From the NCBI GenBank assembly GCA_903926385.1, contig CAIYIS010000018.1, forward strand, positions 1 through 46,840: 46,840 nt of DNA, in the 5' to 3' direction. The notes beneath the pieces are model-generated. The model did not search any database, was not told the origin of the DNA, and saw nothing but the letters and a program-made list of their open reading frames with translations. The stretch comes from an uncultured Bacteroidota bacterium. Lineage in GTDB: Bacteria > Bacteroidota > Bacteroidia > 2-12-FULL-35-15. A program made the translations under genes and the position numbers. How positions within the stretch are numbered: position 1 is the stretch's first letter; each line of letters opens with the position of its first letter. Positions 8,101 through 15,551 of this stretch are shown in pieces.

Positions 8101-8853
8101 AGTTTGGTAAGCGAATATAACCGGATGATTTCTGAACTTTCGAAAAGTGCTGATTTGCTTGCCAAATCGGAAAGAGAGGGAGCGTGGCGAGAGATGGCCA
8201 AGCAAGTGGCTCACGAAATAAAGAATCCGCTTACGCCAATGAAACTATCAGTGCAGCATCTACAACGAACCTGGCAAGATCATGCTCCGGATATGGATGT
8301 AAAGATGGAACGATTAACGAAGACAATCATCGAGCAGATTGATACCCTATCTTCCATAGCCACGGAGTTCTCTAACTTTGCCATGATGCCAAAAACAAAT
8401 TTGAAGAAAATTAACTTAAACGAAATATTGCTCAACAGTATTGGTTTGTATAATAACACGCATGGAATTCACATCGAATTTCTGAAGGAAGAAGAAGACT
8501 TCATTTATTATGTAATGGGCGACAAAGAGCAATTACTGCGGGTATTTAACAATCTTCTGAAAAATGCGATTCAGGCTATACCAGATACACGCCAAGGTGA
8601 GATTAAAGTATATATAAGGAAAGACACAGAGAACATTGAAATTAGTATTGAAGACAATGGAAGTGGTATTGCTACTCAGGAACAAGACAAAATATTTTCG
8701 CCTAATTTTACAACAAAAACAGGAGGTATGGGTCTAGGTTTAGCGATGGTTAAAAACATTGTAGAGAATATTAACGGAAAAATATGGTTTACTACCATGA
8801 AAGGTGAAGGAAGTACTTTCTTTGTTTCTCTTACAAAATATACAGAAGAATAA
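5143..8853 (+). CDS. NtrY-like membrane sensor histidine kinase
   Basis: Autophosphorylating sensor of a two-component system, about 1236 aa from TTG 5143. No ATG exists upstream in frame; TTG 5083 is the other option but lies on the promoter. An N-terminal anchor (LFLITLASVLFLSAYFL), several central membrane segments and two large extracytoplasmic regions precede a HAMP domain (~950-1005). The H-box is VAHEIKNPLTPMKLS (His ~1024), the NtrY/NtrB-type variant. The N-box NLLKNAIQAI (~1136), G1 EDNGSGI and G2 GGMGLGLAMV complete the ATPase domain. No response regulator lies beside it, so the partner is unknown. It converges on the PhoR-like gene with one base between the stop codons and no visible terminator. 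Confidence 0.85.
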   Translation: MKNIFKNKLFLITLASVLFLSAYFLHHSYTDSAASEIHNVENELHKKELRLTEEMKALAVRAETQSYNQMFAEKPAYYNELLEEQGLALLIYENDTLKFWSDNSIAVENWVKEVCLDTKMAKLHNGWFEVMRPPTNAKTTKTVVGLVLIKSEYPYQNKYLVNEFQKGFSVSSDAKLMIENATSKNAVTNMSGDYLFSLEFNPANYYASVTSYFVVMMCLIACLLVVLFLKAMFFDYKHKKDKNYSILMYVGSIILLRYLSIKFTFPESFYGFELFSPKVFADAGSVWLTSLGDLLINAVLLFYISFFIVTESKPEAWLLRMKETSKIILAFVVFICFFWFSWVITEVFIGLIKNSNIPFSINNLFSLNGYSYVSIFIIGVLLFVYFLFADKMVALLKVLKLENKQYVLVFLISSLLHAAVSHLLGTLDLIVIFLPFVIVLSIVLIKRKQEVYPFWGIILVVFVFSVYAVHIFIKHTAIKEKETRSVYAEKLSAEQDPMAELLFQDIEEVIQSDAELIGYVNKAEKQPAEFEKRIKQHYFSGFWEKYDVHVALFDSMCVPVIKSQNSLFDNNYYFDELIAKKGKPTTCEHFNFINNESGKISYLAKLAFYREPKTKQRYGTLYIELDAKFISDEIGFPELLLDRSIGLSEELTNYSYAKYKHDELINQYGKYSYGITSRSFEKSKDEFSFVDKDGYNHLLYRPNSDTLIVLSFKNEGLIGTITTFSYLFAFFCLLLISFLALRQISLGSLLDNFSFKYRIQVVLVLIVLLSLALFGGGTIFYIKQQFETQNHKNISEKIHSVLIDLEEKLSGERILNKGITEYVSFNLKKASSIFFTDISFYDSKGNLYASSRTKLFDEGLTSRKMNPEAYLQIAVLGKTEFIHDERIGKLNYLSAYIPFKNKDGKLLAYLNLPYFAKQSELEKEISGFLVALINIYVLLFALSIITAIFISNYVTKPLKLIQDKLSKIKLGKTNERIDWKENDEIGSLVSEYNRMISELSKSADLLAKSEREGAWREMAKQVAHEIKNPLTPMKLSVQHLQRTWQDHAPDMDVKMERLTKTIIEQIDTLSSIATEFSNFAMMPKTNLKKINLNEILLNSIGLYNNTHGIHIEFLKEEEDFIYYVMGDKEQLLRVFNNLLKNAIQAIPDTRQGEIKVYIRKDTENIEISIEDNGSGIATQEQDKIFSPNFTTKTGGMGLGLAMVKNIVENINGKIWFTTMKGEGSTFFVSLTKYTEE

Positions 8854-8854
8854 C

Positions 8855-9895
8855 TTAAGCTTTTTTCAATGTAAACGAAAACACAGTGCCTACACCTTCG
8901 GTGCTCATTACATTTATGCTTTGGTTATGTGCTTCTATAATATGTTTAACGATAGCAAGCCCTAATCCAGTTCCTCCCTGTTCTCTTGAACGACTTTTAT
9001 CAACCCTATAAAACCTTTCGAATAATCGCGGTAAATGTTCTTTGGCAATTCCAATTCCATTATCCGAAATCTCTATTGAAATATTGTCTCCTGCATCAAA
9101 TATCCTGACTTTTGTTTCACCGTATTCTTTTCCATATTTCACAGAATTTACAATAAGGTTTACAATTACCTGGCGAATTCTGAAACGGTCGGCAAATACA
9201 AAGAAAGGTTTGGTTTCTTCAGGAAAGGTGATGATTATTCCCCTTGCAGTAGCTTTCAATTCTTGAGCTTCTACCACATCTTTTATCATATGAGTGACAT
9301 CAAACCGTTCAGGTTCTATTTGCAACTCTCCCGTTTCTAATTGGGAGATGGCCTCAAGGTCATCAATGATAGCAATCATTCTGTCTACACTTTTTTCAGC
9401 TCGAGTCAGATAATTTCTGTTTATTGAAGGGTCTTCTAGTCCGCCATCCAGTAGCGTTAGCACATACCCTTGAATATTGAAAATGGGAGTCTTTAATTCG
9501 TGAGAAACATTTCCTAAGAATTCCTTACGATACACTTCCAGTTTTTTTAATCTTTCAAATTCGTTTTTTCGATCCGTTGCCCATGCTATTATTTCACTGT
9601 CCAAGTTATCAATTTCATTAGGACTGTATTCAACCAAAACTGAAGGGTAGTCGCTTTGAGAACGGAAGTTTTTTACATTCAACAATAGTGTCTGTATTTT
9701 TTTAAATATTAAAACATTTACAGCAAGTAATAATAATAGAAGAGAAAGAATAGAGATAATAAAGCTTAATGCTATAAAACTCCAACTAACACTGCCATCC
9801 GAATTCAAGTTAAAGAATCCGATAACTATTGAAACAATAGCACAAATTAGAAATGCGATAATCAATAATAAAATTCGAGGAGAAAGTTTTTTCAT
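8855..9895 (-). CDS. PhoR-like sensor histidine kinase
   Basis: Compact 346-aa sensor kinase. Start chosen at ATG 9895 (MKKLSPRILLLII), since the upstream frame extension is not signal-like and overlaps the previous gene's end. Two membrane segments near the N-terminus (~8-30 and ~40-65), a short linker, then HisKA with FLGNVSHELKTPIFNI (His ~132). The ATPase domain shows NLIVNSVKYG, DNGIGI, LFERFYRVDKSRSREQGGTGLGLAIVKHI, the usual PhoR/WalK pattern. It follows the SpoIIE sensor gene by 20 nt, so the two are probably co-transcribed. A TATATTTG box 2 nt before the ATG could also give a near-leaderless transcript. No regulator gene is adjacent; calling it PhoR proper would be inference. Confidence 0.85.
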   Translation of the reverse strand: MKKLSPRILLLIIAFLICAIVSIVIGFFNLNSDGSVSWSFIALSFIISILSLLLLLLAVNVLIFKKIQTLLLNVKNFRSQSDYPSVLVEYSPNEIDNLDSEIIAWATDRKNEFERLKKLEVYRKEFLGNVSHELKTPIFNIQGYVLTLLDGGLEDPSINRNYLTRAEKSVDRMIAIIDDLEAISQLETGELQIEPERFDVTHMIKDVVEAQELKATARGIIITFPEETKPFFVFADRFRIRQVIVNLIVNSVKYGKEYGETKVRIFDAGDNISIEISDNGIGIAKEHLPRLFERFYRVDKSRSREQGGTGLGLAIVKHIIEAHNQSINVMSTEGVGTVFSFTLKKA

Positions 9896-9915
9896 TTCAA
9901 ATATAGAAGGACACC

Positions 9916-12900
9916 TTAAACTCTGATTCCTATCACCAACACATCGTCCACTTGTTCCAGCGAACCTCTCCATTCGTCAAAGCGAGTTTCCAAAATCTTT
10001 TTTTGTTCAACCATTGGCTTTTTATGATTATCGAGAAGCATTTTCTGGAATTCCTTGTACTTAAACTTTTTCCCTTTAGGCCCGCCAAACTGGTCTGCAT
10101 AACCATCGCTAAAGATGTAAATATAATCACCCTTTTGCAGTTCCCATTCGTGGTTTGTGAACTTTTGCAATTCTTCACCAACAAAAACACCAATCGGAAA
10201 TTTATCTCCGTTAATTTCTATCACTTCATTGTTTCTTACTATCCACACCGGATTATTGGCTCCCGCAAATTCCATGGTGTTTTTGGTATAGTTAATTGCA
10301 CAAAGAGCTATGTCCATTCCATCTCTCACAGTATCTTCATCCGGGTTTTGATTTAATTTTCGAGATAACTGTTTGTTTGTTTCATTTAAAATCAAAGATG
10401 GTTTAGTGAGACCAAGCACGTTTACTGCGTGAGACAATATATTATGACCAACGATACTCATAAAAGCTCCAGGTACACCATGTCCGGTACAATCTGCCGA
10501 AGCGATTAATGTTTGATGACCCCATTGTTCCATCCAATAAAAGTCACCGCTAACAATGTCCTTGGGTCTGAAAAACACAAACGAATCTGGAAACATTTGA
10601 AGCATCAAGGCATCTGTAGGTAGTAATGCTCTCTGAATCCGTTTTGCGTAATGAATACTGTCGGTAATGGACTTGTTTTTTTCGTCAATTTCAGAGTACA
10701 CTATCTGAAGTTTTTCTTTTTCTTCAAATAACTCTTTAGTACGGAAAGTTACCTGTCTTTCCAACAGTTTCTGAGAATAACGCATTCTCCGTTCACGAAT
10801 CTTTATGGTCATGTAAATTGCAGAAATTCCGAGTAAAATAAGCGAAAGGTAAAACCAAGGACGTTTCCAGATAGGAGAAATAATTTCAAATGAAAAGGAT
10901 AGTGGCTTTGAATTCCAAACACCATCACTGTTTTTAGCTTTTAATATAAACGTATATTTTCCCGGAGGAAGGTTGGAATAGGTTGCATTTGTTTCATGCG
11001 TTTCGGGCGACCAATCGCTGTCTTCTCCTTCTAGTTTAAATTTATATCTTACGTTACCAGGATCAGTTTGTGAAATTCCGATAAAATCAAAAGTGACATG
11101 GTTTTTATTATAAGGGAGGGAAAAGTTTACCGGTAGTCCATTTACGAGACTGTCTGAATAGCTACTTAAATCAACAGTCTCGAGAAACAATCTGATTCCT
11201 GTTATCTGTGTCTGAGGTTCTATTGTGCTTTTCTTGTCTTCCAGTTTTGGATTGTAAATCATAATGCCATTGGTAGTACCTATCCATAACCTTCCATCTT
11301 CGGCAGCGTAAAATGAATTTTGGTTACACTCTACAGCGAAAAAACCTTCTTCTTTACCATAGTGTTTTAGGTTAATTTCTTTCTGGTCTATGTAGCTTGT
11401 TAAATCAAGTTTGTCAATTCCCTTATTAGTACCAATCCATAAATTGCCTTCTTTGTCGGCTTGAATGAAATTAGCGGTATTAGAAACCAATCCATCATTT
11501 TCTGTAATGGTACCGAAAAGTTTGCCGTTATAAACAATTATGCCTGCATCTGTACTGAACCACATGTAGCCATAACGGTCTTTTAGGATATTTTTTATAT
11601 GAGGGAATCCTTCAGTACGAATTATCGTTGTAAATATTCTGCCATCAAACTTAACGATTTTATCAGACGAACCAAACCATAAATTCCCCAAATCATCTTC
11701 GTAGATAGTGCTTACTCCCTGAGCAGAAAAGCCATTCTGCCGGCCATACAATGTGAATTTCTCACCATCCCATTTATCAACTCCAGCTTCGCTTCCAATC
11801 CAAATGTTTCCTTTTTTATCTGCAAGTATTGCCTGATTTCTTAATCCATCCAGCCCATTGCGAATATCGTAATTCGTAAATTTTACTCCGTCATATCGGC
11901 TCACACCTGAAACAGAAGTAGCAAACCAGATGTCTCCATTTTTATCTTCGCACATTCCGTATATAGTGTTCGAAGCAAGTCCATCTTTTTGTTGAATAAA
12001 ATTTTTGAAGAAGGCGGTATCTTTTAACTTAAATGTTTTGTAGTCTAGTTTAGACACCCCTCCGCCCCAGGTAGCCACCCATAGATTGTCTTTTTTATCT
12101 TTCAGAAACGACATAACATTGTCGTTGGTTAAACCATGCTGTTCGTTCAGGTTTATAAATAAATTATTTCGATACCTGCTCAATCCTCCCCCAAACGAAC
12201 CCAGCCACATGTTACCTTCATTATCCTGAGTAATGGCATCTATTATTGAATTACATAGCCCATTCTTTTTTGTAATCAGGGTAGCTTTGTTGTTTTCAAT
12301 TTTAGTGACACCAGCGTTATTACCTATCCACAACACACCTCTGTTATCTTTGAAAAAACGGTGAGTGGTTTCCAAATAGGGTTTGCCATTTACCTTTAAA
12401 GTATCAAATTGTTTTCCATCCCCAATAATTGGTTTCGAAATATTAAGCACATTCACCCCTCGATACGTAGCTACATAAAGTTTACCATCTGAAATCAGCA
12501 AATCACGATTCTTTAAATCGTTCAACCCTTCATCAATTCCAAAATGTCTGATTTTTTTTCCGTCAAAGCAAAACACTCCGTTCATTAGCGTGGCAATCCA
12601 TGTATTGCCCATTCCGTCTTCATTTATGCTCCATACTTGAAAATTGCCAAGTTCATGGTTAAAGGCAAATTTTTTGAAGGTCTTACCATCAAATATTATT
12701 ATACCTTTATTCGTGCCAATCCAAATTGTTCCGTCTTGGTGTTCTTGAATAGCGTGAACGGTTACCAAATTTACCAGCGAGTCATTATAGCTGGTCAATA
12801 CTTTATTCTCGTATTTGTTCAGTCCTTTAGCAGTGCCTATCCAGATACGTTTTTTTGAATCTTCGAATACAGTAAAAACATGATTGTTGTTCAGTCCCTC

Positions 12901-13155
12901 CTTTGTAGTCAAGGTGGTAAATTTAGTGCCGTCATATTTGCTAACTCCACCTCCATTTGTAGCCAGCCACATCACACCTTCGTGGTCTTGCATCACATCG
13001 AATATTTGCGACTGAGGCAAACCGTCATCTACAGAATAATTTTTAATATTCAGCTTCTGAGCTTGTGTTGGTGCAACACGCAGCAACATAACAATAATTA
13101 ATAGAATCCCGAATATCTTTTGTTTGCCCACTTCCTTCTTATAATAAATCGACAC
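9916..13155 (-). CDS. Two-component propeller sensor with SpoIIE phosphatase
   Basis: Predicted periplasmic sensor that drives a cytoplasmic PP2C-type serine phosphatase, probably acting on a partner-switch protein not in this window. GTG start at 13155, with signal segment KIFGILLIIVMLLRVAPTQAQ. Residues ~30-640 are repeated Reg_prop blades (DGLPQSQIFDVMQDHEGVMW, GNMWLGSFGGGLSRY, GNLWIGTNKGIDKL), forming two propellers as in hybrid sensors. A Y_Y_Y domain follows (~690-760; YKFKLEGEDSDWS ... YSNLPPGKYTF), then one membrane helix (~770-790) and a coiled coil. The C-terminal SpoIIE domain contains DIVSGDFYW, SADCTGHGVPGAFMS and GDYIYIFSDGYADQFGG with the metal-binding Asp residues. 1079 aa is usual for this architecture. 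Confidence 0.9.
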   Translation of the reverse strand: MSIYYKKEVGKQKIFGILLIIVMLLRVAPTQAQKLNIKNYSVDDGLPQSQIFDVMQDHEGVMWLATNGGGVSKYDGTKFTTLTTKEGLNNNHVFTVFEDSKKRIWIGTAKGLNKYENKVLTSYNDSLVNLVTVHAIQEHQDGTIWIGTNKGIIIFDGKTFKKFAFNHELGNFQVWSINEDGMGNTWIATLMNGVFCFDGKKIRHFGIDEGLNDLKNRDLLISDGKLYVATYRGVNVLNISKPIIGDGKQFDTLKVNGKPYLETTHRFFKDNRGVLWIGNNAGVTKIENNKATLITKKNGLCNSIIDAITQDNEGNMWLGSFGGGLSRYRNNLFINLNEQHGLTNDNVMSFLKDKKDNLWVATWGGGVSKLDYKTFKLKDTAFFKNFIQQKDGLASNTIYGMCEDKNGDIWFATSVSGVSRYDGVKFTNYDIRNGLDGLRNQAILADKKGNIWIGSEAGVDKWDGEKFTLYGRQNGFSAQGVSTIYEDDLGNLWFGSSDKIVKFDGRIFTTIIRTEGFPHIKNILKDRYGYMWFSTDAGIIVYNGKLFGTITENDGLVSNTANFIQADKEGNLWIGTNKGIDKLDLTSYIDQKEINLKHYGKEEGFFAVECNQNSFYAAEDGRLWIGTTNGIMIYNPKLEDKKSTIEPQTQITGIRLFLETVDLSSYSDSLVNGLPVNFSLPYNKNHVTFDFIGISQTDPGNVRYKFKLEGEDSDWSPETHETNATYSNLPPGKYTFILKAKNSDGVWNSKPLSFSFEIISPIWKRPWFYLSLILLGISAIYMTIKIRERRMRYSQKLLERQVTFRTKELFEEKEKLQIVYSEIDEKNKSITDSIHYAKRIQRALLPTDALMLQMFPDSFVFFRPKDIVSGDFYWMEQWGHQTLIASADCTGHGVPGAFMSIVGHNILSHAVNVLGLTKPSLILNETNKQLSRKLNQNPDEDTVRDGMDIALCAINYTKNTMEFAGANNPVWIVRNNEVIEINGDKFPIGVFVGEELQKFTNHEWELQKGDYIYIFSDGYADQFGGPKGKKFKYKEFQKMLLDNHKKPMVEQKKILETRFDEWRGSLEQVDDVLVIGIRV

Positions 13156-13316
13156 TAAAGTAAATTAAAAAATTATACATACTTAATAAATTGCTTACAT
13201 ATTTCAACAATTCTTTGTTTACATCCCTAATTCTCCTAATCAGTGTGCTATTCAAAGCATCATTCATTCCGCGTGATATGTCAAGTTTTTTGTAAATCGA
13301 AGTTCTTATATTTTTT

Positions 13317-13324
13317 TACTTTTG
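13317..13324 (+). promoter_or_regulatory. -7 box TACTTTTG
   Basis: TACTTTTG about 35 bp upstream of the aminotransferase-fold ATG. A TTG at 13290-13292 could be the -33 element with a slightly long 24-nt gap. Confidence 0.45.
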
Positions 13325-13359
13325 ATGTCTGAATATTTGCAAAACTAAATTATCAAACA

Positions 13360-14535
13360 ATGAACAATACCACCACCTTAAAGTCACAATTTCTATTACG
13401 ACCTGATATTACATTCCTCAACTTCGGTTCGTTTGGAGCGTGTCCCAAACCTGTGTTTGACGACTATCAGCATTGGCAATTGATGCTGGAGCGCGAACCC
13501 ATTCAGTTTTTCGCTTTTCAGTCGGCCGAAAATTTAAAAAAGTCGAGAGAGGCGCTCTCCTCGTTTGTTCATTGCCATGCCGATGACATTGTGTTTATGA
13601 GCAATCCCACCACAGCCATCAACACGATTGCTAATAGTTTTCCATTAAACAAAGGTGACGAAATACTTACTACTGACCTGGAGTATGGCGCTATGGACCG
13701 CACCTGGCAGTATTACTGCGACAAAAATGGTGCATCTTATATTCGCCAGCACATTTCATTGCCTTTGGTATCGAAAGAAATTTTTATAAAACAATTCTGG
13801 GAAGGATATACTCCAAACACCAAAGCCATTTTTATTTCTCAGATAACAAGCTCAACAGCCCTCAAGCTTCCGGTTGAAGAAATTTGTCTCGAAGCCAAAC
13901 AAAGAGGACTTATTACTATTGTTGACGGAGCCCATGTTCCTGCTCAAATGCCATTAAATTTAAATCAACTTAATGCCGATATTTACACAGGGGCATGCCA
14001 CAAATGGATGATGGCTCCCAAGGGTTGTTCGTTTTTATATGTGGCCAAACATATTCAAAACCTTATCAATCCTTTAATCGTTAGTTGGGGATATAAAAGC
14101 GCTGCTCCATCTCACTCTCAGTTTTTGGATTATCATCAAATGAACGGAACACGAGATTTGGCTCCCTATCTTTCACTTCCCCGTGCCATTCAGTTTATGA
14201 GCGATAATAACTGGGCAGAAGTTTCGGCCAATTGCCGTAAGCTGGCCCAAAGCAACTACCAGCGGTTTTGTACGCTGCTTGGCTCTCTTCCCAATTGCCC
14301 TATTAGCGATGAATTTCTGGGGCAGATGTGCAGCATTGCCATACGCACCAGCGCTCCCGAACAACTTCAACGCCTGCTTTACGATAAATACAAAATAGAA
14401 ATACCCGTGATGCGACACGACAAGGCAGTTTACATACGGTATTCCATTCAGGCTTTCAACTCTCCATCCGATTTGGATGTGCTTTACAATGCCCTTGCCG
14501 AAATTATTGATACTACAGATTTAATTACCATATAG
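13360..14535 (+). CDS. Aminotransferase class V, isopenicillin N epimerase-like
   Basis: PLP enzyme of fold type I, 391 aa, usual length. The N-terminus FLNFGSFGACPKPV is the signature seen in isopenicillin N epimerase-type and cysteine desulfurase-like proteins. FMSNPTTAINTIANSF contacts the cofactor phosphate, IVDGAHVPAQ provides the Asp-x-x-His pair, and GACHKWMMAPKGCSFLYV carries the Schiff-base Lys. MNGTRDLAPYLSLPRAI is also typical of this subgroup. The true substrate cannot be read from sequence; in Bacteroidota such genes are usually not in beta-lactam pathways. It is monocistronic with its own promoter, and array 3 begins about 60 bp after the stop. Confidence 0.85.
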   Translation: MNNTTTLKSQFLLRPDITFLNFGSFGACPKPVFDDYQHWQLMLEREPIQFFAFQSAENLKKSREALSSFVHCHADDIVFMSNPTTAINTIANSFPLNKGDEILTTDLEYGAMDRTWQYYCDKNGASYIRQHISLPLVSKEIFIKQFWEGYTPNTKAIFISQITSSTALKLPVEEICLEAKQRGLITIVDGAHVPAQMPLNLNQLNADIYTGACHKWMMAPKGCSFLYVAKHIQNLINPLIVSWGYKSAAPSHSQFLDYHQMNGTRDLAPYLSLPRAIQFMSDNNWAEVSANCRKLAQSNYQRFCTLLGSLPNCPISDEFLGQMCSIAIRTSAPEQLQRLLYDKYKIEIPVMRHDKAVYIRYSIQAFNSPSDLDVLYNALAEIIDTTDLITI

Positions 14536-14596
14536 AGATTTACTGTTTTCACCATTTTACTTTTTCTATTCTCCCCTTCTGGTGAAGATTTATAAA

Positions 14597-14867
14597 ATAA
14601 GGAAAGAGCTACTCAAATTGTAGCAAGAGAGGTTAAAATTGAGGAAAGATCGTCATGAAATTAAGAAAAAAAGGCCTTAATTTAGGAAAGAGCATCATAA
14701 AATTAAAAAGGAGAGGAATAAAATGAAGAAAGAGCGACCTTAATTTTAGAAAGAGAGGCTTAAATTCTAGAAAGAGAGGCTTAAATTCTAGAAAGAGCGA
14801 CATAAATTTATGAAAGAGCGACATGAATTTTGGAAAGAGAGACACAAAATTGGTCATAAAAGAGGTC
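14597..14867. repeat. 21-bp tandem array 3
   Basis: Roughly twelve units with a 21-bp step, drifting by a base in places. The best units are at 14750-14850, of the form AATTCTAGAAAGAGAGGCTTA, with variants GAGCGACAT for GAGAGGCTT. Minus-strand translation gives a 7-residue repeat (EFKPLFL, KFMSLFH), but there is no credible start, promoter or downstream gene in that direction, so I treat it as non-coding. It lies between the PLP enzyme and priA. Confidence 0.75.
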
Positions 14868-15539
14868 TTTATATTTTACTTGCTGTTGTTGAAAGTTATT
14901 CGAATAGAGTTCTTTAATAAAGTTTTGAGTATTGGTTTTTACTCTTAATTGTTGGGTTAAGGAAATACACAGAATAGTTGAAAAATGAAAAGTATATTTA
15001 GAATTGTGCTATTGTTCGGTTATTCTATTGTTAAGGTTCTACTCTGATTCTTTGGAACAGAAAAAATCGTCTCCACATAGACACATAGAAATATAGTTTT
15101 TTTACACGGTTTAATTTTTAAATATCCTCTTTTTTCTATTTGTCTTTGTGGTTAAAAATGAGGTGCTGTTTAACTTGCCTGAAAATTATTTTTACCCAAA
15201 GGATTCAGAGTATAACCATTGTTAATTTAATATTTATCCTTTTCAGGGTTGTTGTTCTACAATTTTTCATTTACCCCAAATTTCATTGGGAGGGCTCCTA
15301 TTTGACTTCTTCGGTGTGATAGACAATTTGCCTTAGTTGACGTCCATTAGATTTAGGGGTCACGTTAAAGTTATTGATAAATAATGCGAAGGTTAGGGGG
15401 GAAAATCTTAATAAGGAAAGACGAAAACCTCTATTCAAGGCTTCTCAAGAGGGATATATTAAAATTTATTTTAGGCTTACATTTAGAACAAAAAATAAGA
15501 AGTGGAAATAAAATAAACCGAAATTGGTGAAAAATTATG
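14868..15539. other. Gene-free stretch before priA
   Basis: No convincing gene in 670 bp. A 20-codon frame at 14985-15047 starts MKSIFRIVLLFGYS and stops, looking like a bare signal-peptide remnant. Imperfect inverted repeats CCACATAGACACATAG (15073-15088) and its partner (15136-15151, 14 of 16 matching) resemble a decayed short palindromic element. The rest is AT-rich with many stops on both strands. Confidence 0.5.
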
Positions 15540-15547
15540 TAGGTTTG
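15540..15547 (+). promoter_or_regulatory. -7 box TAGGTTTG next to the priA start
   Basis: TAGGTTTG matches TAnnTTTG and ends 4 nt before the ATG at 15552. If used, the priA transcript would be leaderless or nearly so. Confidence 0.4.
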
Positions 15548-15551
15548 TAAC

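Noticed and set aside
14633-14857. Minus-strand heptad-repeat ORF over array 3
   Set aside because: No promoter, no leader, drifting unit length and low-complexity Phe/Leu content.
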